64,000 bases of DNA from Flavobacterium sp. 90 (GCF_004339525.1 NZ_SMGE01000001.1:62001-126000); one strand, 5' to 3'. Shown: positions 1 to 8,647, numbered from the stretch's first letter. Numbers and translations: made by a program. Notes: generated by a model not told the origin, from the letters alone.

Positions 1-2
1 TT

Positions 3-40
3 GTAAAAAAACTCTAATACCCAAAAGCAGTAGAGTTTAT
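3..40 (-). terminator. Rho-independent terminator of the Rrf2 gene
   Basis: An 8-bp perfect stem (AAACTCTA at 9-16 against TAGAGTTT at 31-38) is followed on the minus strand by a run of seven T. It lies just past the stop codon of the Rrf2 gene. Confidence 0.7.
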
Positions 41-44
41 ATTT

Positions 45-494
45 TTATTCGCTTTTATTCTTTATTTTTAAATAAAAATCTCCCGAATTTACTCCCGAAG
101 CCAATTGCTCTAAAGTTGTATTAGTAAGCATTGCCAACAACAATTCTCTGATTTTTTTAAACTCGTTATGAACCGGGCAGGGATGTGTTTCTGAACATTC
201 TTTTAACCCAATACCACAACCTTTATATATTGTATCTCCATCAATTGCATCTACAATCTGGATTAATTTTATGGATTTTACAGCTTCATTAGAAACTTCA
301 AAACCGCCACCTACTCCTTTTGCTGAAATAATTATGTTATTTTTGGTGAGAATCTGCATTATTTTGGCAGTAAAAGGTTCAGGTGAATCAATTTCCTTTG
401 CAACATCTTTTATCCCAACCCGAATTCCTTCTGAAGATTTGGTTGCAATAAATATTGAAGCCCGAATGCCATACTCACACGCTTTTGAAAACAT
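45..494 (-). CDS. Rrf2 family transcriptional regulator, probable Fe-S sensor
   Basis: A 149-residue Rrf2 winged-helix regulator. The N-terminus (MFSKACEYGIRA) and the wing (GVGGGFEV, about residues 60-67) are typical of the family. Three cysteines, C93, C100 and C106, lie in the loop where IscR and NsrR bind a [2Fe-2S] or [4Fe-4S] cluster. In those known members the cluster reports iron-sulfur status or nitric oxide; that this protein does the same is inference. It is transcribed alone, with a good promoter at 517-548 and a terminator just past its stop. The neighbouring gene is divergent and unrelated in function, so the targets cannot be read from context. Confidence 0.88.
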   Translation of the reverse strand: MFSKACEYGIRASIFIATKSSEGIRVGIKDVAKEIDSPEPFTAKIMQILTKNNIIISAKGVGGGFEVSNEAVKSIKLIQIVDAIDGDTIYKGCGIGLKECSETHPCPVHNEFKKIRELLLAMLTNTTLEQLASGVNSGDFYLKIKNKSE

Positions 495-516
495 ATAAAA
501 AGGATTAATTTGACAA

Positions 517-548
517 CAAAGATATTTAAACCTTCATTAAAAGACAAA
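517..548 (-). promoter_or_regulatory. Bacteroidota-type promoter of the Rrf2 gene
   Basis: Read on the minus strand this is TTTG (545-548), 20 nt, then TATCTTTG (517-524), an exact match to the -33 and -7 pattern TTTG/TAnnTTTG. The start codon is 23 nt downstream of the -7 box. Confidence 0.7.
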
Positions 549-657
549 TTTATCTTTAATTAGTTTTTATAAAAAATATCTTATTTATAATCAGAATAAT
601 TAATATCCGTAAAAAGACTTATTTTATATCAAATTCCTATAAAACCAATTTTAGTTT

Positions 658-665
658 TACCTTTG
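658..665 (+). promoter_or_regulatory. Candidate -7 box for the NYN-LOTUS gene
   Basis: TACCTTTG matches TAnnTTTG and lies 30 nt before the start codon at 695. I see no clear TTG at the -33 position. Confidence 0.45.
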
Positions 666-694
666 GAAGTATCTAATTTTTTAATACCTAAATA

Positions 695-1480
695 ATGGCT
701 TTAAGCACCTCCAAAGATTTAAAATTAGCCGTTCTTATTGATGCCGACAACGTTCCGTACAGTAACGTAAAAGGGATGATGGAAGAAATAACAAAGTTTG
801 GAACACCAACCACAAAACGTATATATGCAGACTGGACAAAACCCAATTCTAATGGTTGGAAAGGTGTTTTATTAGAACATGCCATCACTCCTATTCAACA
901 ATATAGTTATACCGTTGGAAAAAACTCCTCAGATTCTGCTTTGATTATCGACGCCATGGATTTACTTTATTCGGGTAAACTTGACGGATTTTGCATTGTT
1001 TCAAGTGACAGCGATTTTACTCGTCTGGCAATCAGGTTGCGAGAATCCGGTATGAAAGTTATTGGTATTGGAGAAAAGAAAACACCAAACTCTTTTATAG
1101 TTGCTTGCGACAGGTTCATTTACATTGAAGTTTTGGACGGAGCAATTCAGAAGAAAAAACCAAAAGCAACAACTACCACAACAGATACCAAAAAATCTGT
1201 TGAAAAACCTGCCGAAAAAGCGTTGCATAAAATCGACAAACAAACCATTGAACTTATTGAAGCTACAATTGAAGATATTGAAGACGATGACGGCTGGGCA
1301 TTTTTAGGCGATGTTGGAAACTTAATTGTAAAAAAGAAACCTGAATTTGACCCAAGAAATTATGGTTTTTCTAAGCTTACGCCAATGCTAAAATCATTGA
1401 CAGATATTCTTGAAATCGACGAAAGAGAATCTGACAAAAAAGGCATTAAACACGTTTACGTTAGATTACGATTCAATTAA
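695..1480 (+). CDS. NYN domain (PIN-like nuclease) protein with C-terminal LOTUS/OST-HTH domain
   Basis: A 261-residue soluble protein. Residues about 10-147 form an NYN/LabA-type PIN-like fold, with the acidic positions expected for a metal-dependent RNase: D16 and D18 in LIDADN, D80 and D86, and D105 and D107 in SSDSDF. A Lys/Thr-rich linker (about 152-178) leads to residues 180-258, which resemble a LOTUS/OST-HTH RNA-binding domain. The domains suggest RNA cleavage or processing guided by the C-terminal domain; no substrate is shown. The gene is followed after 34 nt by a GltB-like flavoprotein on the same strand, so co-transcription is likely although no functional link is apparent. Confidence 0.85.
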   Translation: MALSTSKDLKLAVLIDADNVPYSNVKGMMEEITKFGTPTTKRIYADWTKPNSNGWKGVLLEHAITPIQQYSYTVGKNSSDSALIIDAMDLLYSGKLDGFCIVSSDSDFTRLAIRLRESGMKVIGIGEKKTPNSFIVACDRFIYIEVLDGAIQKKKPKATTTTTDTKKSVEKPAEKALHKIDKQTIELIEATIEDIEDDDGWAFLGDVGNLIVKKKPEFDPRNYGFSKLTPMLKSLTDILEIDERESDKKGIKHVYVRLRFN

Positions 1481-1514
1481 TTACTAAATTATTATATATT
1501 AAAATTTTAAAAAC

Positions 1515-3026
1515 ATGAGAAAAAAATTCTTTATCTACGGATTCTTATTGTTTCTAATTGTTGCTGCAACGTATTATTATACTGATCGCGGTTTTTTACT
1601 GGTTATCATCATACCTATATTATTAATTATAGGATATTATAATACTGTTCAGAAAAAGCATGCTATTTTAAGAAACTTTCCTGTTTTAGGATATTTCAGA
1701 TATTTATTTGAAACCATTGCGCCTGAAATTCAGCAATATTTTATCGAAAGATCTACTGACGGAAAACCTTTCTCGAGAAATCAACGTTCTTTAGTGTATC
1801 AAAGAGCCAAAAATATAGATTCAAGCACTCCTTTTGGAACACAGCAAAATCTAAATCACGATAGTTATGAAGGTATAAAACATTCTATTTTTCCAGCTAA
1901 AGTAAACGAAGAATTACCTCGTGTATTAGTTGGAGGAAAAGATTGTAAACAACCTTATCTGGCTTCTTTGTTTAATGTTTCGGCAATGAGTTTTGGTTCG
2001 CTTAGCGAACATGCCGTGCGTGCCATAAACATTGGTGCTCAAAAAGGAAACTTCTATCAAAATACAGGAGAAGGCGGTTTAACCGAATTTCATCTTGCCG
2101 GCGGTGGTGATATTACGTGGCAAATTGGTACTGGTTATTTTGGATGTCGTGATGCACAAGGGAATTTTAGCCCTGAAAACTTTTCAGAAAAAGCGAATCT
2201 TCCTAATGTCAAAATGATCGAAATTAAGCTTTCGCAAGGGGCAAAACCTGGTCACGGTGGTGTACTTCCGGCGGCTAAAAACACAGAACAAATTGCAAAA
2301 ATAAGAGGTGTTGAACCTCACACCATGATTCTTTCGCCTCCTGGTCATCATGCTTTTTCGGACATTAAAGGACTTATTCATTTCATTGCACAATTGCGTG
2401 AATTATCTAATGGAAAACCAATTGGATTCAAACTTTGTATTGGAAACACAGCCGAATTTGAAGCAATTTGCCACGAAATGATTGCCGAAGATATCTTTCC
2501 TGATTTCATAACCATTGATGGTGCCGAAGGTGGAACCGGAGCTGCTCCGCTGGAATTTGCAGATGGCGTTGGAATGCCTTTTGAACCTGCTTTAATCTTT
2601 GTAAACAAAACCTTGATTCGCTTAAATATTCGAGACAAAATACGCATCATCGGAAGTGGGAAAATCATTTCGGGTTATTCTATTTTACACGCTATTGCTT
2701 TAGGAGCAGATATGTGTAATAGTGCGCGTGGTTTTATGTTTTCGTTAGGTTGTATCCAGGCATTGCGTTGTCATAATAATGAATGTCCGACAGGAGTTGC
2801 GACTCAAAATAAAATGTTGATGAAAGGTTTGGTTGTCACCGATAAATCAGATCGTGTATATCATTTCCATAAAAACACTTTACATTCTGCAAACGAACTT
2901 TTGGCAGCAGCCGGCAAAAAAAGTTTCTCAGATGTTGATCCTAGTATTTTTATGCGCGGAGACGAATTTGCACATTTATCAGATCTTTATTTCCCTGATA
3001 TTCTGACAAATGTTACAAAACATTAG
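1515..3026 (+). CDS. FMN-binding glutamate synthase family protein (GltB-like, membrane-anchored)
   Basis: A 503-residue protein. Residues about 5-40 are very hydrophobic and look like one or two membrane segments. The rest resembles the FMN-binding synthase domain of glutamate synthase: EGGLTEFHLAGGGD, GAKPGHGGVLP, SPPGHHAF, DGAEGGTGAAP and a late GSGKI. The C413-x5-C419-x4-C424 cluster (CHNNECPTGVATQ) corresponds to the 3Fe-4S ligands of GltB. The N-terminal glutamine amidotransferase domain of true GOGAT is absent, so glutamine-dependent glutamate synthesis is not implied; the reaction is unknown. It sits behind the NYN gene and ends at a strong terminator. Confidence 0.85.
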   Translation: MRKKFFIYGFLLFLIVAATYYYTDRGFLLVIIIPILLIIGYYNTVQKKHAILRNFPVLGYFRYLFETIAPEIQQYFIERSTDGKPFSRNQRSLVYQRAKNIDSSTPFGTQQNLNHDSYEGIKHSIFPAKVNEELPRVLVGGKDCKQPYLASLFNVSAMSFGSLSEHAVRAINIGAQKGNFYQNTGEGGLTEFHLAGGGDITWQIGTGYFGCRDAQGNFSPENFSEKANLPNVKMIEIKLSQGAKPGHGGVLPAAKNTEQIAKIRGVEPHTMILSPPGHHAFSDIKGLIHFIAQLRELSNGKPIGFKLCIGNTAEFEAICHEMIAEDIFPDFITIDGAEGGTGAAPLEFADGVGMPFEPALIFVNKTLIRLNIRDKIRIIGSGKIISGYSILHAIALGADMCNSARGFMFSLGCIQALRCHNNECPTGVATQNKMLMKGLVVTDKSDRVYHFHKNTLHSANELLAAAGKKSFSDVDPSIFMRGDEFAHLSDLYFPDILTNVTKH

Positions 3027-3034
3027 AAAACAAA

Positions 3035-3068
3035 AAGCCTCTTTGTAAAATTCAAAGAGGCTTCTTTT
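3035..3068. terminator. Bidirectional terminator between convergent genes
   Basis: An 11-bp perfect stem (AAGCCTCTTTG at 3035-3045 and its complement at 3053-3063) is flanked by T-rich sequence on the plus side and by A residues that read as T on the minus side. It separates the GltB-like gene from the convergent lipoprotein gene. Confidence 0.8.
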
Positions 3069-3096
3069 TATAACATAGCAAAGACTTTATTTCAAA

Positions 3097-3534
3097 TTAA
3101 AGTTTTGCTGTTTCTTTACCTTTTGCTTCAGTTGCTTTACCTTCTAAAACAGCCAATTCTTCTTTATCAACCATTTGCTGAGCAAGAATAATATTATTAT
3201 AAGATAAAAAATACACATCAAACTTTACTCCTTCTTCAATTAATTCCGGAGAAATCTGATCGTTTTTGATCATCTCTTTCAGTAAACCCGGAAAAGTCTC
3301 CTGATAAGCCTGTTTGTTTGCTTCAGTTCCTTCTAAATTGGTTTCAATTCTAATTTCAATTTTATTGTCATTCAAAAATGCTTTGGCACTTGTGCTAACA
3401 GCATTTCCACCTTTTATAGAAGATGTAGTATTATAATTGCTCACATGTTCCTGAATTTTTTGCTTCGTGTTTTTACAACTTACAAGCAACAATACAATTG
3501 CAAAAAGAAATGCGATTTGGGTAATTTTTTTCAT
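3097..3534 (-). CDS. Putative lipoprotein, paralogue of the gene at 3732
   Basis: A 145-residue secreted protein with a lipoprotein signal ending at LLLVSC (C20), followed by KNTKQK. It aligns along its length with the next gene upstream; shared blocks include CNTKQK-like, NDNKIE, ELIEEG and FDVYFL. No domain is recognised. The pair looks like a tandem duplication. This copy has a longer C-terminal tail (residues about 130-145, Lys/Ala-rich). It has its own promoter at 3566-3595 and shares the bidirectional terminator at 3035-3068. Function unknown; periplasmic or outer-membrane-anchored location is inferred from the lipobox. Confidence 0.8.
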   Translation of the reverse strand: MKKITQIAFLFAIVLLLVSCKNTKQKIQEHVSNYNTTSSIKGGNAVSTSAKAFLNDNKIEIRIETNLEGTEANKQAYQETFPGLLKEMIKNDQISPELIEEGVKFDVYFLSYNNIILAQQMVDKEELAVLEGKATEAKGKETAKL

Positions 3535-3565
3535 AATTTTTTGGTTTTTAGGTTATTTTTTAACT

Positions 3566-3595
3566 CAAACATAACAAACTTATAACACAAAAACA
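3566..3595 (-). promoter_or_regulatory. Promoter of the downstream lipoprotein copy
   Basis: The minus strand reads TTG (3593-3595), 19 nt, TATGTTTG (3566-3573), a full match to the Bacteroidota promoter pattern, 31 nt before the start at 3534. Confidence 0.6.
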
Positions 3596-3677
3596 ACATT
3601 CGTTATAAAAAATAAAAAATGTAATTATTTGACTACAACTTAATTAGAACCAAAATGTAAAATATATATAAAACTAA

Positions 3678-3712
3678 AAAAGTCCCTTTAAAAAAATTAA
3701 AGAGACTTTCTG
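3678..3712 (-). terminator. Terminator of the second lipoprotein gene
   Basis: On the minus strand an AAAGTCTCTTTAA/TTAAAGGGACTTT hairpin with one mismatch is followed by a T-rich stretch. It lies between the two paralogous lipoprotein genes, so each can be transcribed separately. Confidence 0.6.
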
Positions 3713-3731
3713 ATAAGCATAATCTGTCTTG

Positions 3732-4136
3732 TTATTTCAATAATTCAGCCAATTCTTCCTTATTAATTATCTTTTTTGAAAGAACAGTATTGTCATCTGC
3801 TAAAAAATACACATCAAATTGCACTCCTTCTTCAATTAATTCTTTAGGAATCTGATTCTTTTTTATCATATCACTTAACAATTTAGGAAATACTATAGCT
3901 GAAGCTACTTTATTCGGTTCTTCTTGCTTTAAATCAGTTTCGAATCGCAATTCAATTTTATTGTCGTTTATATATCCTCTCGCAGTTGTAAGCGTCACAT
4001 GATCAGCCTTAAAACTTTTGGCCGCAACATTATAAGAAACAACATATTCCTGAAGTTTTTGTTTTGTGTTTTTGCAGCTAATCAGCATCAAAACAAGAAT
4101 GATGGCAAACGAAATTTGGCTTATTTTCTTAATCAT
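3732..4136 (-). CDS. Putative lipoprotein, paralogue of the gene at 3097
   Basis: A 134-residue protein with a lipobox (LMLISC, C21) followed by KNTKQK. It is clearly related to the neighbour at 3097 over the whole mature part. No known domain is recognised. Its start lies 8 nt past the stop of the GH88 gene, so it is almost certainly translated from the GH88 transcript. This suggests, without proving, that the ancestral copy belonged to the GH88 operon and that the second copy later gained its own promoter. Confidence 0.8.
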   Translation of the reverse strand: MIKKISQISFAIILVLMLISCKNTKQKLQEYVVSYNVAAKSFKADHVTLTTARGYINDNKIELRFETDLKQEEPNKVASAIVFPKLLSDMIKKNQIPKELIEEGVQFDVYFLADDNTVLSKKIINKEELAELLK

Positions 4137-4144
4137 AATATTAT

Positions 4145-5323
4145 TTATTTTAGTTTCTGAAGTCTTAAAAGTGCTTCAAGATAATAATAATCCGCATAAT
4201 TTATAGAACAATCAATTTCGCTTCCGGCAGGTTTATGTCCTGTTGAATGAAGCAAAAAAGCAGAATTTGCATCATGACTTTGATAATGATCTGAAAGTGA
4301 AACAATCATTTTTTTAGACTTGGTCAAATATTCGTTTTTCAACGTTTTATCGTTGGTATAAGAACTCAATTCAATAAGTGCCGAAGATACAATTGCAGCC
4401 GCGGAAGCATCTCTTGGCTCATTTGGAATTCCCGGCGCATTAAAATCCCAATACGGAATTAAATCATCTGTTTTTAATCTATCCAAATATACACGTGCTA
4501 ATTTGTGAGCAAAATCTAAAAATTTCGGATCTTTTGTCTCTCTGTAAACCATCGTAAAACCGTAAATTGCCCAAGCCTGACCTCTCGCCCACATACTATC
4601 ATCGCTATATCCCTGAGCAGTTATTCCTTTTATTTTCTTACCTGTCTCATAATCGTAAATTATTACATGATAAGAAGAATTATCAGGTCTGAAATGATTA
4701 TTCATAGTAGTTTCAGCATGTTTTACGGCAATATCATACAACTTTTTATTTCCTCCGTTTTTAGAAGCCCAAAAAAGCAATTCTAAATTCATCATATTAT
4801 CTATAATCGTATTATGTCCGCCATATTTATTATGTGGCCATGATAAAATTGTTCCAACTTTTGGGTTAAAAAGTGTTGCCAAAGTATCGGCTGTTTTTAA
4901 GATAACATCTTTGTAAGCAAGATTTTTAGTCAAACGATATCCGTTTCCGAAACTATTAAAAATCTGAAAACCCAAATCATGATCATTTGCTTTGCTTACT
5001 GACAATGGTTTTAAAAACTGACTGAATTTATCGGCTTCTTTTTCCCATTTTTTATCTCCTGTTGCTTCATACAAATACCATAATTCTCCAGGCCAGAAAC
5101 CACTTGTCCAATCTTTATAATCAACAAATTTCCATTCTTTGCTTCCTGTTGGAATACTTCTTGGCGAAGTTCCATCATTCGGAATCACTTTTAAAGTCTC
5201 AGAAGCCTGAGTTGCACAATATTCAAACTGTTTTTTAATATTAAATGGGTTCTCTTTTTGAGAATAACCTTTATTTCCTAAAAGAAACAAAGTCAAAATC
5301 AGCGTCGTAAATCTTGTATTCAT
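4145..5323 (-). CDS. Glycoside hydrolase family 88 (unsaturated glucuronyl hydrolase-like), exported
   Basis: A 392-residue protein with a signal peptide (residues 1-21). The GH88 landmarks are clear: W72 to W77 in DWTSGFWPG, HDLGF with D116, and IDNMMNLELL with D175. The two aspartates correspond in motif and spacing to the catalytic pair of Bacillus unsaturated glucuronyl hydrolase (D88 and D149). The family hydrates the double bond of unsaturated uronic acid left by polysaccharide lyases, releasing the sugar. No lyase, SusCD pair or transporter is nearby, so the gene is an orphan GH88 with only small lipoprotein genes in its operon. The exact glycan cannot be told. Confidence 0.88.
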   Translation of the reverse strand: MNTRFTTLILTLFLLGNKGYSQKENPFNIKKQFEYCATQASETLKVIPNDGTSPRSIPTGSKEWKFVDYKDWTSGFWPGELWYLYEATGDKKWEKEADKFSQFLKPLSVSKANDHDLGFQIFNSFGNGYRLTKNLAYKDVILKTADTLATLFNPKVGTILSWPHNKYGGHNTIIDNMMNLELLFWASKNGGNKKLYDIAVKHAETTMNNHFRPDNSSYHVIIYDYETGKKIKGITAQGYSDDSMWARGQAWAIYGFTMVYRETKDPKFLDFAHKLARVYLDRLKTDDLIPYWDFNAPGIPNEPRDASAAAIVSSALIELSSYTNDKTLKNEYLTKSKKMIVSLSDHYQSHDANSAFLLHSTGHKPAGSEIDCSINYADYYYLEALLRLQKLK

Positions 5324-5445
5324 GTGGTTATTTTTTGATAGTAGTTTATAGAATCGATAAATTTATAAAATAAGTCCAACCAATCCGAATCTTTGTATTT
5401 TTGTTTACCCTAAAAAGTACTAACAATACCAACAAAAGTTAAAAC

Positions 5446-5820
5446 TTGAAAAAATCCAGAGTCTATTATTCTATTTTATTTCTAATGACGATCTTCCTTG
5501 GAATAATGTCAAGGAAAATCCCTCAAGTACCTTTAATTACTGGCGATTTTCTATATGCTGTTATGATTTACTTCTTAATGAGAATTGCGTTTCCAGACAA
5601 AAAATCCTTATACATTATAATTACTGCTTTATTAATATGTTATTGTATCGAATTTGTGCAACTTTATCAAGGAAACTGGATGATAGAACTTAGAAAAACA
5701 TTATTTGGAAGATATGTCCTCGGACAAGGTTTTCTGTGGAGTGATATTCTGGCTTATACTTTTGGGATTGGTGCTGTTTCTTCTGTTGAAAGGATTGTTT
5801 TGAAATATAAAGCATTATAG
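5446..5820 (+). CDS. DUF2809 family small membrane protein
   Basis: A 124-residue hydrophobic protein with about four membrane segments and the DUF2809 look: GDFLYAVMIYF, CIEFVQLYQ and LGQGFLWSDILAY. The start codon is TTG at 5446; it gives the expected N-terminus MKKSRVYYS and no in-frame ATG lies before the conserved part. The gene is divergent from the GH88 gene and is followed by a cluster of intergenic repeats. Function of the family is unknown. Confidence 0.75.
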   Translation: MKKSRVYYSILFLMTIFLGIMSRKIPQVPLITGDFLYAVMIYFLMRIAFPDKKSLYIIITALLICYCIEFVQLYQGNWMIELRKTLFGRYVLGQGFLWSDILAYTFGIGAVSSVERIVLKYKAL

Positions 5821-5855
5821 ATCGTCAACTTTGTCAAAGTTCCTTAAGCTCTCGT

Positions 5856-5888
5856 AAACCTAACAGGTTTTTGAAACCTGTTAGGTTT
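5856..5888. repeat. REP-like palindrome, copy 1
   Basis: A near-perfect hairpin whose arms contain CCTAACAGGTTT and AAACCTGTTAGG. A second copy with the same arms lies at 58350-58376 and a diverged one at 58063-58089. Confidence 0.7.
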
Positions 5889-5928
5889 GGCCTTACAGAA
5901 ACAATAAGCAAAACGAAAATATTTGATG

Positions 5929-6018
5929 AAAATGATTGCCCTAGCCCCGATAGAAGTGAAAATCCTTTTGTGGCGGGGTTCGCCACAAAAGATTGTAACG
6001 AATAGCGGGATTAGCTCC
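5929..6018. repeat. Structured intergenic repeat with a central hairpin
   Basis: The segment has a GC-richer composition than its surroundings. Its core is a hairpin at about 5963-5992 with arms CTTTTGTGGCG and CGCCACAAAAG. The flanks (TAGCCCCGAT and GCGGGATTAGCTCCTAAAA) look like a module I recall from other Flavobacterium intergenic regions; that recollection needs a search. It lies just past the stop of the ABC transporter gene. Confidence 0.55.
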
Positions 6019-6030
6019 TAAAAAAATTGA

Positions 6031-7809
6031 TCAATCCAATGTCTGAGTGATTTTATCAATATTCAAACTATTCGCCATTGCAGTAAAGATGTCATAATAC
6101 ACAGATTTGTTGTCATAAAGTTCATCATGTGCGCCTTGTTCGATACATTTTCCTTTTTCCAGAACTATAATATGTGAAGCATCAATAATTTGAGAAATAC
6201 TATGCGAAATAATAATCACGGTTCTGTCTTTTTTTATTGCGTCTAATGATTTCTTTATTTGCTCTGTTGCAATCGCATCCAGACTTGCTGTGGGTTCATC
6301 TAAAAAGATAATTGGCGGATTTTTTAGAAACAATCTTGCAATCGCGATTCGTTGTTGTTGTCCGCCGGAAAGCAAATGTGCATCAGAATCATAACCTTTT
6401 GGCAATTGCATTACTTGATCATGAATATAAGCTTGTTTTGCGGCGTCTATAACCTCATTTTCTGTAGCTTCGGGATTTCCGTAGAGAATATTTTCAGCAA
6501 CTGTACCTTTAAATATGTGATTCTTCTGAAGAACTAATCCAATATTTTTTCGCAGAAAATCAGTGTCGTAGTCGTTTAAATCAACTCCGTCTAAATAAAT
6601 TTTCCCCGAAGAGGGCAAATAAAACTTATCCAATAAATTAATAACGGTACTTTTTCCGGCGCCGCTTAAACCAACCAAAGCAGTTGTTTCATTTGGTTTT
6701 ATGGTGAAATTAATATCCGAAAGCGCTATCGTTCCATTTGGATAAGCAAAATCCACATTTTTGACTTCAATTAATCCAACAATTTTTTCTGGAATATAAG
6801 TTCCGCTGGTTTCTTTTTCATTTTCAGATTCTAAAATATCAAAGAAACCTTCTGAATAAATCAAGGCATCATTTACTTCATCATAAATACGATGCAATTG
6901 CCTGATTGGTGACGAAACATTATTAAACAACATAATATGAAACATGATCGCGCCAATTGTCATTTTATTATTCAAAACAAAATAAGCGGTAAGAATAATG
7001 ATTATTACAACGCCTATTTGCTCAATAAAGCCTTTTATACTTTCAAAAATGAAACTGGTTTTTCTAGTTGCGAGTTGATTTTCGGTCATCTCAAATTGAA
7101 TTTTCTGATGACGTTCTGCTTCCATTGGTTCTCTCACAAAGGATTTAATCACCGTTATGGATTCAATTAAACTGATGATTCCGTTATTTTTTGTTTCCCG
7201 ATAATTGCGCATTCTTCTTCTAAAACCACTTAGTTTTCTGGCTTGTAACTGACTGACATAAAAATAAATCGGGATAATAAACAAACTCACCAAGCCGACA
7301 TAAAAATTAGCGTAAAACATCAAAATCAAAGCCACGAATGCATTGGCAAACAAAGGCATAATATCAATGAAGAAATTCTGAACCAATTTTGTCAAACTGC
7401 TGATTCCTAAATCAATTCGGGTTTGAAGTTTTCCACTTTCATTTTCGCCTGACGTATAAAATTCCATTCTATAACTTAAAATCTTCTCGACAATAGTTTG
7501 CGAAATGTCTCGGGTTATAAAGATTCGCAGTTTTTCTCCGTAGAATTTCTGTCCAAATTGCACGACTGAATAAACCAGTTCTTTAGATAACAAAACAAGA
7601 CTTATTATACCTAATAAATGAAAGCCTTTTGATAATGGTTCGTGTGCTACCATTAAATTACTAATCGTGTCAACAGTATATTTTAATATCAATGCATTCA
7701 CCTGTGCTGCAAACGAACCCAAAAAAGTTAGCAGAAGTGTTGCAATTACCATTTTTCGATATGGTCTGACGAAAGGCGTAATTTTTTTATATAGTGCGGA
7801 TACCTCCAT
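6031..7809 (-). CDS. ABC exporter half-transporter (MsbA-like permease/ATPase)
   Basis: A 592-residue fusion of a six-helix type IV permease domain (residues about 18-320) and a nucleotide-binding domain (about 347-580). Walker A is GLSGAGKST (380-388), the Q-loop is at Q428, the signature is LSGGQQQ (480-486), Walker B is IIFLDE (500-505) and the H-loop is H536, so the ATPase looks complete. Such proteins work as dimers in the inner membrane and export lipids, peptides or drugs; sequence alone does not show the cargo. The gene is transcribed alone and is divergent from rdgB. Confidence 0.88.
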   Translation of the reverse strand: MEVSALYKKITPFVRPYRKMVIATLLLTFLGSFAAQVNALILKYTVDTISNLMVAHEPLSKGFHLLGIISLVLLSKELVYSVVQFGQKFYGEKLRIFITRDISQTIVEKILSYRMEFYTSGENESGKLQTRIDLGISSLTKLVQNFFIDIMPLFANAFVALILMFYANFYVGLVSLFIIPIYFYVSQLQARKLSGFRRRMRNYRETKNNGIISLIESITVIKSFVREPMEAERHQKIQFEMTENQLATRKTSFIFESIKGFIEQIGVVIIIILTAYFVLNNKMTIGAIMFHIMLFNNVSSPIRQLHRIYDEVNDALIYSEGFFDILESENEKETSGTYIPEKIVGLIEVKNVDFAYPNGTIALSDINFTIKPNETTALVGLSGAGKSTVINLLDKFYLPSSGKIYLDGVDLNDYDTDFLRKNIGLVLQKNHIFKGTVAENILYGNPEATENEVIDAAKQAYIHDQVMQLPKGYDSDAHLLSGGQQQRIAIARLFLKNPPIIFLDEPTASLDAIATEQIKKSLDAIKKDRTVIIISHSISQIIDASHIIVLEKGKCIEQGAHDELYDNKSVYYDIFTAMANSLNIDKITQTLD

Positions 7810-7850
7810 TTATTTTTATTTTTTTGGGCAACTATCAAATATAAGAATTC

Positions 7851-7858
7851 TAAATTTG
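7851..7858 (+). promoter_or_regulatory. Candidate -7 box upstream of rdgB
   Basis: TAAATTTG matches TAnnTTTG and lies 36 nt before the chosen ATG at 7894. A TTTTTG lies 24 nt further up, slightly longer than the usual spacing. Confidence 0.5.
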
Positions 7859-7893
7859 TGTTTCAAAAAAGTCGTACCTTTAAATTCAATATT

Positions 7894-8472
7894 ATGAAAC
7901 TCGTTTTTGCATCAAACAATCAAAATAAAATCAAAGAAATTCAAAGCATTCTAAACGGATCTATACAATTATTAAGCCTTGAAGAAATTGGCTGTTTTGA
8001 AGAAATAGAAGAAACCGCTGACACTATTGAAGGAAATGCGATTTTGAAAGCCAATTACGTAACTGAAAAATACGGTTATGATTGTTTTGCAGATGATTCT
8101 GGTTTGGAAGTTACCGCTTTGAATGGAGAACCAGGTGTATATTCGGCAAGATATGCGGGTAAACAACGCAATGCCGATGATAATATGAATAAGGTTTTGG
8201 ACGCCTTAAAAGACAAATTAGATCGCAGTGCACAGTTCAAGACCGTTATTACTTTAAATATAAAAGGAGAACAACATTTATTTACCGGAATCGTTAAAGG
8301 AAATATTACTTTGGAAAAAACAGGAAATCAAGGTTTTGGGTATGATCCAATTTTTCAACCTGAAAATTATACCGAAACTTTTGCCGAATTACCGTTGGAA
8401 ATCAAAAATAAAATCGGTCATCGTGGAAAAGCAACTCAGCAACTAATTGATTTTCTGAACTCCACAAAATAA
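7894..8472 (+). CDS. rdgB: Non-canonical purine NTP pyrophosphatase (RdgB/HAM1 family)
   Basis: A 192-residue enzyme that hydrolyses dITP, ITP and XTP to monophosphates, keeping damaged purines out of nucleic acids. Visible family motifs are the substrate loop ASNNQNK (residues 6-12), the catalytic FADDSGLEV with D68 and D69, GEPGVYSARYAG (78-89) and GFGYDPIF near the C-terminus. The frame is open from 7858, but I chose the ATG at 7894, giving MKLVFASNN, because the conserved domain starts there and a -7 box overlaps the earlier start. The length is normal for the family. Confidence 0.92.
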   Translation: MKLVFASNNQNKIKEIQSILNGSIQLLSLEEIGCFEEIEETADTIEGNAILKANYVTEKYGYDCFADDSGLEVTALNGEPGVYSARYAGKQRNADDNMNKVLDALKDKLDRSAQFKTVITLNIKGEQHLFTGIVKGNITLEKTGNQGFGYDPIFQPENYTETFAELPLEIKNKIGHRGKATQQLIDFLNSTK

Positions 8473-8647
8473 TTGTTTAAAATACAACATTTTAGAGTCG
8501 GAATTTTATATTTCACGACGTTTTTTCGCGGAAATTTATTCCATATCTTATGAAATTCATTTTACAATAAACATAACTTTTTGATAATCAAATCATAACA
8601 AATACATAATTCTTAAAATAGCATTAGTTTATCTGAATAATTAACAG

